Source: Spirosoma sp. KUDC1026 | Lineage (GTDB): Bacteria > Bacteroidota > Bacteroidia > Cytophagales > Spirosomataceae | NCBI RefSeq assembly: GCF_013375035.1 | Contig: NZ_CP056032.1 | Span: 1,720,001 to 1,784,000 of the forward strand | Reading direction: 5' to 3' | DNA length: 64,000 nucleotides | Shown here: positions 8,034 through 16,255 of the stretch, one piece after another | Layout: every line of letters begins with the position of its first letter | How positions within the stretch are numbered: the stretch's first letter is position 1 | Program-made: the position numbers and the translations under genes | Notes under the pieces: model-generated | What the model saw: only the letters and a program-made list of their open reading frames with translations | Databases searched by the model: none | Told to the model about the DNA's origin: nothing

Positions 8034-9098
8034 ATGAAAACGCTCGCTGCCCTCCTTTTCTTCCTGTTTACGATTGCCGCAAGTTTCGCCCAATCGACCG
8101 CTACGCAACCCGTCGAGGTATTGATGATCGGTACATCGCACAGCTACGGCAAAAAACCGGTCGAGCACTTCGATGAAATCATTAATAAGGGGGTGGCCTT
8201 TAAACCCGATGCCGTGTTTGGCGAATGGCTTTCCGGCGAAGATTACGACGCCATTCCTGCCTACTGGAACAAAGCTAATGTTGAGAAACGACTGGCCTAT
8301 CTGAAGAAACTGAATTATCCCGCGCCTAAAAACACGACCAAGTTCATCAAGCAAACGTATCAACTGCTGCGCCAACACCCTAATTTCCACCAGGATCGCA
8401 TGAAGCTGGCGCGGGCACTCTATCTGAATCGCGATTTCGGTAATGCTGCGTATCAACTGTACCGGCTCGACATCGCCCGGCCTGCATTCGGTAACGAGGA
8501 GAAAGCGGCTTATAGCGCCATTCTGGGTGTGCCCGACTCGCTGTATCGCAGCCGTTCGAGCGAGTACCACAACATTCTTTTTCCGCTGATCGACCAGCTA
8601 GGACAGGATAAAATACTGCCCATGGACAGCCAACGGCATGATAGAGCCTGGAGCGCGGCCTGGAGCAAAGCAGATTCACTATTCCGTAACTGGGAAAAAG
8701 GATTAGACTCTACGTCGGTTGACGGAAAACGATATGCGGCCCTGAATAAGCGAATAAACGAACTATCATTGGCCGGAGACAAGGCGGAAAAAGCAGGCAT
8801 GGCTACTGTTGCCTATAATAGTCCTGAGGGGGATGAATATTTGAATATTGTGAATTTCTACGGTGCTCGCCGGCTATTTGGTACGGCTGGCTTTCCCGAG
8901 GCTGCACTTAACGAAATGCTTCATCAGTGGCAGCTACGTAACGATGATATGGCACATAATGTAGTTAACCGCGCTCGTGCCGCCGGGGCCAAACGGGTAG
9001 TTGTGGGTGTTGGTGCCAATCACCGCAAAATCATGGTCGATATACTACGTACCCTGCCCGGCGTGACGGTGTACGAGTTGAATAGCTATACTAAGTAG
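8034..9098 (+). CDS. Secreted TraB/GumN-like protein (DUF5694-type)
   Basis: 354 aa from the ATG at 8034, which begins a clean signal peptide (MKTLAALLFFLFTIAASFAQ); an upstream in-frame TTG adds nothing useful. The mature protein starts with VEVLMIGTSHSYGKKPVEHF, has AVFGEWLS with a conserved Glu, and ends with RVVVGVGANHRKIMVDIL. The GT(S/M)H near the N-terminus, the Glu, and the late GxxH-like motif fit the TraB/GumN (TIKI-like) fold, and the overall pattern resembles DUF5694 proteins. Biochemical function is unknown. A promoter-like CAACTTTG lies at 7993-8000. It diverges from the LytS-type kinase gene. Confidence 0.72.
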   Translation: MKTLAALLFFLFTIAASFAQSTATQPVEVLMIGTSHSYGKKPVEHFDEIINKGVAFKPDAVFGEWLSGEDYDAIPAYWNKANVEKRLAYLKKLNYPAPKNTTKFIKQTYQLLRQHPNFHQDRMKLARALYLNRDFGNAAYQLYRLDIARPAFGNEEKAAYSAILGVPDSLYRSRSSEYHNILFPLIDQLGQDKILPMDSQRHDRAWSAAWSKADSLFRNWEKGLDSTSVDGKRYAALNKRINELSLAGDKAEKAGMATVAYNSPEGDEYLNIVNFYGARRLFGTAGFPEAALNEMLHQWQLRNDDMAHNVVNRARAAGAKRVVVGVGANHRKIMVDILRTLPGVTVYELNSYTK

Positions 9099-9128
9099 CA
9101 ATCGTGTCTTGCTGGACGTTGCGTCCAT

Positions 9129-9136
9129 TATATTTG
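9129..9136 (+). promoter_or_regulatory. Bacteroidota -7 box before the 9157 gene
   Basis: TATATTTG matches TAnnTTTG exactly. It is 21 bp before the ATG at 9157, so that gene has its own promoter and is not simply read from the upstream gene. Confidence 0.45.
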
Positions 9137-9156
9137 AGACCATTGATTTATAAACT

Positions 9157-9633
9157 ATGGAACTCGAAGAGCAACAAAGAAAACTAATTCACCTGCGTCA
9201 ACTAAGCGATGATATGCAAGAGGAATATCTTGAAACCATTCATCTCATATATGGCGAGGGTAATGATTTCTCAGTAATCCGAACTCTTTGTTATGGTTTG
9301 ATCGACGATAATCCGGTATATGGAAATATGGAACCGGTCGAGGAGCTGTTTTCACTCATTGAGAGTTTCGTCAAGGTGGACATCCGTAAATACATACTAG
9401 CGCTTTTCGGATCAGCCGACGTTCTTATGCCGCACGCCCTCTCACAATTAGAGGCTCTGTTTGTTCGGTTACTCAATCGGAACGATACACTGGCTACTTT
9501 AAAAAGTATTCTTCATGAAAATGAGGTTCAGTTGCTTTCTAATCATCAGATAGTTAGGTCGATTTATGCCCGAGCGTCCAGTGAACGTCACACCAATGCT
9601 GATGATATTTTACGGTTGTTCGAGAACAAATAA
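9157..9633 (+). CDS. Unknown helical protein, possibly Imm30-like
   Basis: 158 aa with no signal peptide or TM segment, predicted to be all helical and acidic. It is noticeably more AT-rich than its neighbours, which suggests acquisition. The middle (EPVEELFSLIESF, then KYILALFGSADVLMPHALS and LEALFVRLLNRND) loosely resembles the immunity-protein Imm30 pattern, in which short helical repeats end with a late L.R.LN motif. No toxin gene is adjacent, so this is only a hint. It has its own -7 box at 9129. Confidence 0.6.
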   Translation: MELEEQQRKLIHLRQLSDDMQEEYLETIHLIYGEGNDFSVIRTLCYGLIDDNPVYGNMEPVEELFSLIESFVKVDIRKYILALFGSADVLMPHALSQLEALFVRLLNRNDTLATLKSILHENEVQLLSNHQIVRSIYARASSERHTNADDILRLFENK

Positions 9634-9821
9634 TTTGTGCCATTCATACATCTGAACGCTATCTATTTTCTCCCCGATATAGTAGTAATCATTCCTAGAT
9701 TCGGGGCAATCAGAAGAAAAAGCAGAATTTTTTCATCCGTCGTGCAACCCGCCGGGGCGAATCTGTCATCTTCTGGTCAAATAGCACAGGAAACGCCCCA
9801 GGCTATTAACAATTAGGTTTA

Positions 9822-9848
9822 TTCCTGAACCCTTATCCTACTAATCAG
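9822..9848 (+). promoter_or_regulatory. Conserved 5' leader (TTCCTGAACCCTTATCCT)
   Basis: This 18-nt leader ends 9 nt before the ATG at 9849. A 16/18 identical copy occurs at 13985-14002, 7 nt before a three-codon ORF. It probably belongs to the untranslated leader. Confidence 0.35.
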
Positions 9849-10580
9849 ATGAAAACGTTCAAACACTTCCTGATCGCTGGCTTGTTCACTACAACAACCG
9901 CTACGTTTGCCCAAACCACAACCACTACGATTACCGTGTCAACTAACGGCGATACGACGACCACGACAACGACCAGTGCGAGACCCAAAAAGGCCATTGA
10001 GCGGGTAGCCAGTAACTTCACTGTCTACCTGGGACTGAACAACTTCGGGAGTAACCTGGCTGATGGTTACGACCTGAAACCCCTGGGCTCGCGGTATATC
10101 GCGCTGGCCTGGCAGCAACGAATTCCGTTGATCTCCGGAGGTAAAACCAAACTTCGGTTGATTACCGGCCCCGAAGTCGCCTGGAACAACTTCATGTTTG
10201 AAGGACGTAACGTACTGACCGAGCGCGACAATCAACTAGTTATAGAATCCGCTGCCGTTGATCTGCACCGCTCGAAGCTCGTGACAACGCAGCTTAACCT
10301 ACCGCTCCTGCTCAACCTCTCGCTGCGGTCTGGGTTTTCGTTCAGCGCGGGGGCCTATGCCGGGATGCGGCTGGACAGCTACACCAAAGTGAAACCTGAA
10401 GGTGGTAAAGCTGTTCGCGATCATGGCGATTACAACCTGAAACCCTTCCGCTGGGGATTAACAGCTGAACTGGGCTTCCGTGGACACACCAAACTGTTTG
10501 GCCGTTACGAGCCGCAAAGCATCTTCCGGCCCGGTCTGGGACCCGACGCCAGCGTCTGGTCTGTGGGTATCAAGTTATAG
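9849..10580 (+). CDS. Outer-membrane beta-barrel protein
   Basis: 243 aa. A signal peptide (MKTFKHFLIAGLFTTTTATFAQ) is followed by a Thr-rich stretch (residues 23-46) and then a series of alternating amphipathic strands typical of 8-stranded outer-membrane barrels (PorT/OMP_b-brl_2-like): FTVYLGLNNFGSNL, YIALAWQQRIPL, LRLITGPEVAW, LLLNLSLRSGFSFSAGAYAG. The last residues (ASVWSVGIKL) form a terminal beta strand. The Thr run is unusual but low-complexity linkers are common after the signal. Specific function is unknown. The gene end overlaps nothing on its own strand, but a minus-strand reading frame reaches 10575. Confidence 0.78.
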   Translation: MKTFKHFLIAGLFTTTTATFAQTTTTTITVSTNGDTTTTTTTSARPKKAIERVASNFTVYLGLNNFGSNLADGYDLKPLGSRYIALAWQQRIPLISGGKTKLRLITGPEVAWNNFMFEGRNVLTERDNQLVIESAAVDLHRSKLVTTQLNLPLLLNLSLRSGFSFSAGAYAGMRLDSYTKVKPEGGKAVRDHGDYNLKPFRWGLTAELGFRGHTKLFGRYEPQSIFRPGLGPDASVWSVGIKL

Positions 10581-11096
10581 CTCATCCAGGGGTGTTTCCC
10601 CTTCGAAGTGCTTCCATTGAGTGTAAACGGGCACTCCCAGGAGGTACCACGTCAGGCTTCCGGTCGATTGGTAAAACGCCCGTCGACCGGACAATAAGCT
10701 GGCAGTTGTTTGCTCGGGTTCTCAGCGGGTTCCTAACGTAAGACCGCTCACAGTTACTGTGCTTTCTAGCCGTAACGAATCGGTATTATGTACGGGGCTA
10801 ACACCAACTGACTGGGTGATTTTATACAAGTCATCGCCATACACGACAATCCGGCGCTCCTTGTGTGGCCCTTTGTCAGCTGAATACACCGTATCGGCGT
10901 AGAAAAAATTAGTAGGACTAGTAACGGCTTTGTTACGTCCGCCATTGCAGGTGCTGACAACGGCCAGAATAAGTAAAGCGCTTGCCAGGCAGCCGAATCG
11001 CTCCGAGAAATCGCGGTAATTTCGGTAGGAAATAACAAAAGCGCCTACGATGAGAATCAGGTTCAATAAAGCCCAGGCAGCGTGAAGAAAAGTCAT
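10575..11096 (-). pseudogene. Small membrane-protein gene interrupted by an in-frame TGA
   Basis: From the ATG at 11096 the frame gives 124 aa: two N-terminal hydrophobic helices (residues 3-25 and 34-49), then a soluble part. It stops at TGA (10722-10724). The same frame then stays open for 48 more codons to TAA at 10575-10577. The downstream part reads like real protein (GRRAFYQSTGSLTWYLLGVP, then VYTQWKHFEGETP). A single base change, TGG to TGA, would join both parts into a 173-aa protein. So this is either a recent nonsense mutation, a sequence error, or a 124-aa gene with a chance open extension. Function is unknown. Confidence 0.55.
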
Positions 11097-11272
11097 AGAG
11101 TGGAAGGTTGAGCCGTAAACAAAAGAAAATTTTCGGCTTCGTGCAACGTAACACCTCCGGCTTGCATCTTTCTGGCAGTTAAGCTCTCCGCCAAAGAGTT
11201 CCCCCTTGAATCCGTTTATCCTTCCGATCAGACCGCTTGTGTAAGATAAGGTACTTTGTTATGCATACTACC

Positions 11273-11280
11273 TACCTTTG
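11273..11280 (+). promoter_or_regulatory. Bacteroidota -7 box before the TonB-type barrel gene
   Basis: TACCTTTG matches TAnnTTTG and lies 53 bp before the ATG at 11333. It supports that start over the upstream in-frame ATGs, which would precede or sit at the expected transcript start. Confidence 0.45.
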
Positions 11281-11332
11281 TTTAGTACTTGTTAATGCAC
11301 ACGGTAATACACTAGTCAGACATATACCACTC

Positions 11333-13816
11333 ATGAATACGACCTTCTTTTCCATCATCCTGTTGCTGACAACGCTGGTAACGGCCGTTGCTCAGCCAAT
11401 AGACCGCGGTACCGTCCGCGGGCAAGTAGGAGCCGAAACGGGTAAACCATTGGAATTCACCACGATGATGCTGGTGAAAGCAGCCGACTCCACGCTGGTG
11501 AAAGGCGCCATCAGCGACGACGCTGGTAAATACATCTTCGAAAACGTAGGCGCCGGAAACTACCGGGTAATCGCCCAGCAGATGGGTTTCCGCAAAACAT
11601 ATAGTAATTCTTTTGTCATCAGCGAAGTGCAGCCAGCGGTAGAAGTACCAAAACTGGTGATGATCGATGAATCGAAAAGTCTGGCTGAGGTAAACGTCGT
11701 TGCTAAAAAGCCATTCATTGAGCAGCAGGTGGATCGTACAGTTGTCAATGTGGAGAACAGTATTGTTTCGAGCGGTAATACCGCCCTGGAAGTGCTGGAA
11801 AAAGCGCCTGGCATAACTATTGATCGCCAGAATGATCAGATTCAGCTGAAAGGAAAATCGGGCGTGGTTGTGTATATCGATGGTAAACAGACGTATCTGT
11901 CGCAGCAGGAAATTTCTAACCTGCTCAAGAACACACCCAACGATAACATTGCGTCGATCGAGATCATCTCAAACCCTGGCTCCAAATACGATGCGGCCGG
12001 TAATTCGGGGATCATCAATATCAAGATGAAGAAGAATAAGAATTTCGGCACGAATGGCTCGGTAATTCTGAACACGGGTTACGGCTGGGTGCGCGATCTG
12101 AACGGCAACCTGCTGAACCGGCCAAAATACGGTACAACGCTGAACCTGAACCACCGCGAAGGCAAACTCAACGTATTCGGGAACTACAGCTACGCGGATC
12201 GATACAGCAACAACAGCAACGAGATTGGCCGCTCGATTCCCTACAACGGTAAAACGACCTACTTCGATCAGCGGTCATTCCGCCCCAGCGAATTTGTTGG
12301 TCATTCCTACAAAGCAGGTCTCGATTACTTCGTCAGCAAGAAAAGTACGGTAGGCGTATTGGTCAATGGCTTCCGGAACGACTGGCGATCAGCGGGCGTC
12401 AACGAGACGTTTATCCGCAACGATGCTTATCAACTGACTAGCAGACCCGTTACAAAAACGGATGCTCAGGAACTGCTGTCGAACGTAACCTCAAACCTGA
12501 ACTACAAGTATGAGTTCGACGGAAAAGGACGGGAATGGACGGTCGATGCCGATTATGTACACTACAACGGCCGTAACAGCAACAATTTGAACACAATCTA
12601 CTACACCCCCGACAACGGTGTAACCCGTCCCAACCAGGATGTCCGTAACAGCATGCCATCGACGATCAGTATCATGGCGTTCAAAACGGATTATGTGCAC
12701 CCGACTAAAAATGGTAAGTGGGAGGCCGGTCTGAAAAGTAGCTTCGTCAACGCCGACAACAACACGATTTACGATACACTGCGGCAGGAGGGAAGCCAAT
12801 GGGTATTCGATGCCAGCCGGAGCAACCACTTCAAATACGACGAGAACATCAACGCGGGTTATGTAAACTACGCCGGTAAGCTAGGGAGTAAAACAAAGGT
12901 ACAGGCGGGATTGCGGGCTGAACACACGCATTCAATTGGTCACTCAATCACCCTGGATCAACGTGTGGAGCGGGAATACCTGAATTTCTTTCCAACGCTG
13001 TTCCTGTCGCGGCAACTGGATAGCAATAACGTACTGAACCTGTCGTACAGCCGCCGGATTCAGCGACCAGACTATCAGAATCTGAACCCATTTGTATTCT
13101 ACTTGGATCCGTACACGTATCAGCAGGGGAACCCGTTCCTGCGGCCGCAGTACACGAATTCAGTTGAACTATCGTACACGCATAAAAACGCAATCATCAC
13201 TACACTGGGTGTCAGCCGAACCACTGATTTCATTAACGACGAAACGCCACGACAAATCCCGGAGAAGAACATTACCTACGTAACGCCCGAAAACCAGGGT
13301 ATGCAGGATAACATTAATCTGGGGGTTAGCTTCCCGCTGCCCGTCACGAAGTGGTGGCAGATGCAGACGAACATCAGTACGTACTACAGCCACTATCAGA
13401 CATTCTATTCGGGTACTCCCTACGAAGTGAAACTGGTAGCGTATAACCTGTATTCGTCGAATAATTTTACACTGAGCAAAACGCTCTCGGCCGAGCTCTC
13501 GGCCTGGTACAACTCGGCGTCGCAGTATGGCTTCTACCGGGCCCGTCCGCAGGGGGCATTCAGCCTTGGTGTGCAGAAGAAAGTAATGGACGGCAAAGGC
13601 AATCTGAAAGTAAACATCAACGACCCGTTCTGGATGAACAGATTCAGAGGCCGGGCTATGGTACAGGATATTGATTTCCGGGTGAATTCCCGCTGGGAGA
13701 GCCGCCGAATCATGCTGACGTTTACTTACCGTTTCGGTAACCAGAACGTAAAAGGTGCCCGCAATCGCAGCTCTGCAACCTCGGCCGAACAGGGCCGGAT
13801 GAAAGGAGGAAACTAA
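11333..13816 (+). CDS. TonB-dependent-receptor-like outer-membrane beta-barrel protein
   Basis: 827 aa from the ATG at 11333, which begins the signal peptide (MNTTFFSIILLLTTLVTAVAQ). Next come a carboxypeptidase-D regulatory-like/SpaA-type domain (residues 23-105), a plug-like region (VNVENSIVSSGNTALEVLEK, GKSGVVVYIDGKQTYLS, IEIISNPGSKYDAAGNSGII), and a large barrel (OMP_b-brl_3 family). The set is typical of Bacteroidota TonB-linked transporters outside the SusC class. The substrate is unknown because no SusD or partner enzyme is adjacent. A terminator hairpin follows at 13843. Confidence 0.9.
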   Translation: MNTTFFSIILLLTTLVTAVAQPIDRGTVRGQVGAETGKPLEFTTMMLVKAADSTLVKGAISDDAGKYIFENVGAGNYRVIAQQMGFRKTYSNSFVISEVQPAVEVPKLVMIDESKSLAEVNVVAKKPFIEQQVDRTVVNVENSIVSSGNTALEVLEKAPGITIDRQNDQIQLKGKSGVVVYIDGKQTYLSQQEISNLLKNTPNDNIASIEIISNPGSKYDAAGNSGIINIKMKKNKNFGTNGSVILNTGYGWVRDLNGNLLNRPKYGTTLNLNHREGKLNVFGNYSYADRYSNNSNEIGRSIPYNGKTTYFDQRSFRPSEFVGHSYKAGLDYFVSKKSTVGVLVNGFRNDWRSAGVNETFIRNDAYQLTSRPVTKTDAQELLSNVTSNLNYKYEFDGKGREWTVDADYVHYNGRNSNNLNTIYYTPDNGVTRPNQDVRNSMPSTISIMAFKTDYVHPTKNGKWEAGLKSSFVNADNNTIYDTLRQEGSQWVFDASRSNHFKYDENINAGYVNYAGKLGSKTKVQAGLRAEHTHSIGHSITLDQRVEREYLNFFPTLFLSRQLDSNNVLNLSYSRRIQRPDYQNLNPFVFYLDPYTYQQGNPFLRPQYTNSVELSYTHKNAIITTLGVSRTTDFINDETPRQIPEKNITYVTPENQGMQDNINLGVSFPLPVTKWWQMQTNISTYYSHYQTFYSGTPYEVKLVAYNLYSSNNFTLSKTLSAELSAWYNSASQYGFYRARPQGAFSLGVQKKVMDGKGNLKVNINDPFWMNRFRGRAMVQDIDFRVNSRWESRRIMLTFTYRFGNQNVKGARNRSSATSAEQGRMKGGN

Positions 13817-13842
13817 ATGTAGTTTAGGTTAAGAAAAAAGGA

Positions 13843-13876
13843 AAAAGTCGTCTCCGCTTTGAGGGACGACTTTTTT
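13843..13876 (+). terminator. Intrinsic terminator of the barrel-protein gene
   Basis: A 10-bp stem (13843-13852 with 13865-13874) ends in a T run, 27 bp after the stop at 13816. Confidence 0.85.
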
Positions 13877-13984
13877 GTGCGTTACCACTATCAAGAAAAC
13901 ATCTGATAATGCACCTGACTATCTGGGATTGCCCTAAAAAAAGATAAGGTTCCTCGATCGAAGCGAAGAACCCTATACTGACTA

Positions 13985-14021
13985 TTCCTAAACCCTTAAC
14001 CTTTTCTACATGAAAAACTAA
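13985..14021 (+). other. Orphan gene leader with a three-codon ORF
   Basis: TTCCTAAACCCTTAACCT (13985-14002) matches the leader before the 9849 gene at 16 of 18 positions. Seven bases later ATGAAAAACTAA encodes only Met-Lys-Asn. This may be the remnant of a deleted gene or a leader without its gene. The rest of 13877-14073 shows only a weak hairpin at about 13949-13973. Confidence 0.3.
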
Positions 14022-14073
14022 CTTTTACCCTTTTCTGTTCCAAAAACCCGAGTAATTAATAGATTGTTTTAAT

Positions 14074-14514
14074 CTATTGAATGACAAGTGGTTCGCTGGG
14101 AGCTTGATCCGAGTTCCAGAGGAAATTAATCATCCGGGTGGTCAGATCGGCCTGGTTCGTCCAGCGGCTGGCATCAACATTTTTCTGTTTAGCCAGTAAT
14201 GTATTGATCTGAGTGCTGGCTTCGTTGAACTTGATCCGATCGGCGGGGCTGATGGACAGAACCGCTACAGGATGCTGGTTGTACAGCGAGACAACACGCA
14301 TATAAGTTTGCCAGTTGGTGTTACGCGAAAATTGGCTAGCGTTCCGTTCAATATAAGCAGCGAACTGCTTTTCCGAACCGTTAACCAGCATAGCGCTTGC
14401 CGGCTTTTTGGCTGCCGGGCTATCATCAGTGTTGGTGGTGGTAGCCGCGGTTGCCTGCAATGTCGTCATTCCAAGTGCAAGAATCAACGACGCAAATATA
14501 ACACGCGATTTCAT
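14074..14514 (-). CDS. Secreted protein of unknown function
   Basis: 146 aa. A signal peptide (MKSRVIFASLILALGMTTLQ, cleavage near ATAA) precedes a Thr/Asp/Ala/Lys-rich linker. A mostly helical domain follows (QFAAYIERNASQF, WQTYMRVVSLYNQHPVAVL, FNEASTQINTLLAKQ). No Cys remains after cleavage. I recognise no family. It is flanked on both sides by 240-260 bp without genes, and the region upstream (14515-14755) is AT-rich with no clear feature. Confidence 0.7.
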   Translation of the reverse strand: MKSRVIFASLILALGMTTLQATAATTTNTDDSPAAKKPASAMLVNGSEKQFAAYIERNASQFSRNTNWQTYMRVVSLYNQHPVAVLSISPADRIKFNEASTQINTLLAKQKNVDASRWTNQADLTTRMINFLWNSDQAPSEPLVIQ

Positions 14515-14755
14515 AGTATTGTTCTATTTTTGTTTCAGTTAAAGAACACACAAATATCCGTAGAAGTTTTTAAAGTACAAGTGTTCTTTTAGGCACTGAA
14601 CGAAATAATGTTCCGAATTTAATACGGATTAGTTTTTTAAATCAGATTCTTAGCTGTTTTTGTGGATTTGATTCCGAATAAAATATGGCTTTATTTCGTC
14701 CAATATTGTGTTTTATATGGTTGAGTTATATTTGAATATTCTTTAAAATGTTATA

Positions 14756-15319
14756 TCATTGGTTGTAATTGTTCATGGCAAATTGTATTCCCATAGTGCA
14801 AAAAGCCAGCACAACCTCACCAAGCCGGTCCAGATAGTCCGGTAATTGAATCATTTCATCCTCCGAAAACTGCCCGAGAACGAAGTCAACCTGCTTCCCC
14901 TTGGCGAAATCGTTGCCAATCCCAATCCGTAGCCGGGTATAAGCCTGAGTGTTAAGGAGCTCGTCGATGTTTCGCAGGCCGTTGTGCCCGCCCGGCGACC
15001 CTTTGGGTTTCATCCGCAGTTTGCCAAAAGGCAGATCTTTATCGTCGGTGAGGACCAGAATGTTCTCAACCGGAATGTTTTCCTGCTTCATATAATAGAG
15101 CACCGCCTTGCCGCTGAGGTTCATATACGTAGTAGGTTTCACGAAAAAAAACTGTTTACCCTTGTACTGCCATTTGGCCGTGTAGGCCAGCCGGGTTAGC
15201 GAAAACGTGAAGCCGTGCTGGGCCGCCAGCCGGTCAAGAACCATAAAGCCCGCGTTGTGGCGCGTGAGTGCGTATTCGGGACCGATGTTACCCAGTCCAA
15301 CAATCAAAAATTTGTTCAT
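14756..15319 (-). CDS. pth: Peptidyl-tRNA hydrolase
   Basis: 187 aa, the normal length. Family signatures are present: FLIVGLGNIGPEYALTRHNA with the catalytic His in TRHNAGF, the FVKPTTYMNLSG motif, and GSPGGHNGLRNI. The conserved Asp is in VLTDDKDLPFG. It releases tRNA from peptidyl-tRNAs that drop off the ribosome, in the cytoplasm. It diverges from pyrR across 119 bp. Confidence 0.96.
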   Translation of the reverse strand: MNKFLIVGLGNIGPEYALTRHNAGFMVLDRLAAQHGFTFSLTRLAYTAKWQYKGKQFFFVKPTTYMNLSGKAVLYYMKQENIPVENILVLTDDKDLPFGKLRMKPKGSPGGHNGLRNIDELLNTQAYTRLRIGIGNDFAKGKQVDFVLGQFSEDEMIQLPDYLDRLGEVVLAFCTMGIQFAMNNYNQ

Positions 15320-15438
15320 GGTGATTTGTAATCGAATCTGCTGGCAAAACTCGGAATTATTTTGCGGCTACCCACCTCCAAAGTTGGTATCTGCCAACGG
15401 AATGAGGGGTTAACCGGTGTGTTTCGTAAGTTTACGCC

Positions 15439-15978
15439 ATGAATCAACAACGACTGATCCTGTCCAGTCCGCTGCTCGAAATTGTCATTAGCCGCCTGGC
15501 GCAGCAACTGATTGAAAATTATCAGGACTTTGCCGACACGGTTATTCTGGGCATGCAGCCGCGCGGTGTATTTTTTGCCGCTCGTATTGCCAATGAGCTG
15601 GACCGTATTCTGGGGTTTCAGGTGCCATTTGGCCAGCTTGATGCGACCTTTTACCGCGATGATTTCCGCCGACGTGATACGCCCCTTCGGCCTAATACAA
15701 CGAACGTACCGTTTGTGATCGAGGATAAACGCGTTATCCTCATCGACGATGTACTGGCTACGGGCCGGATGGTCCGGGCGGCTCTGGATGCCATGACGGC
15801 TTTCGGACGCCCCCGCAAAGTCGAACTGCTGGTGCTGGTTGACCGGCGTTATAACCGTGATTTACCCATCAAACCCGACTATACCGGTCGGCGGGTAAAT
15901 ACGCTGGAGTCGCAGCGGGTATTGGTCGAATGGACTGAGCAGGGAGCCGACGAAGACCGTATCTGGCTGGTCGGTTAA
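15439..15978 (+). CDS. pyrR: PyrR-type bifunctional regulator/uracil phosphoribosyltransferase
   Basis: 179 aa with a type I PRTase fold. The PRPP loop is RVILIDDVLATGRMVRAALD. The N-terminal part (GMQPRGVFFAARIANEL) and the hood region (VPFGQLDATFYRDDFRRRD) match PyrR. In many bacteria PyrR binds pyr mRNA; in Bacteroidota it may act mainly as a phosphoribosyltransferase. No attenuator-like leader is seen here. A terminator follows at 16009. Confidence 0.92.
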   Translation: MNQQRLILSSPLLEIVISRLAQQLIENYQDFADTVILGMQPRGVFFAARIANELDRILGFQVPFGQLDATFYRDDFRRRDTPLRPNTTNVPFVIEDKRVILIDDVLATGRMVRAALDAMTAFGRPRKVELLVLVDRRYNRDLPIKPDYTGRRVNTLESQRVLVEWTEQGADEDRIWLVG

Positions 15979-16008
15979 ATTTCTGCAAAAATATAAGTAA
16001 AGAATTGG

Positions 16009-16042
16009 GGGCTGTTTCGCTTTAGAGACAGACCTTTTTTTT
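16009..16042 (+). terminator. Intrinsic terminator after pyrR
   Basis: An imperfect stem of about 10 bp (GGCTGTTTC-type left arm, GAGACAG right arm) with a TTTA-containing loop, followed by eight Ts. It lies 31 bp after the pyrR stop. Confidence 0.75.
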
Positions 16043-16222
16043 GCCTATACGCATAGGGTAAAAATACGCTGTCTGATCTTTTTGTAATAGAGATAGATCT
16101 AGTGCCTACTACTGCTCTGTTAATCAGCAGATGAGTTAGGATAGAGTGATGCTTGTAAGGCTGGGCTTCCTGTGTTATTATAAGGAAATTAATTTGCTGG
16201 TAGGTGTAGAAATTACTTAAAA

Positions 16223-16230
16223 TAATTTTG
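16223..16230 (+). promoter_or_regulatory. Bacteroidota -7 box before the DUF5686 gene
   Basis: TAATTTTG matches TAnnTTTG and lies 26 bp before the ATG at 16256. Confidence 0.4.
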
Positions 16231-16255
16231 GTAATTAGTGGTCCGTAATTTGCCT

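Noticed and set aside
15979-16255. A pyrimidine-responsive PyrR leader or riboswitch
   Set aside because: The region lies downstream of pyrR and shows only a terminator and a -7 box; no anti-terminator pairing was seen.
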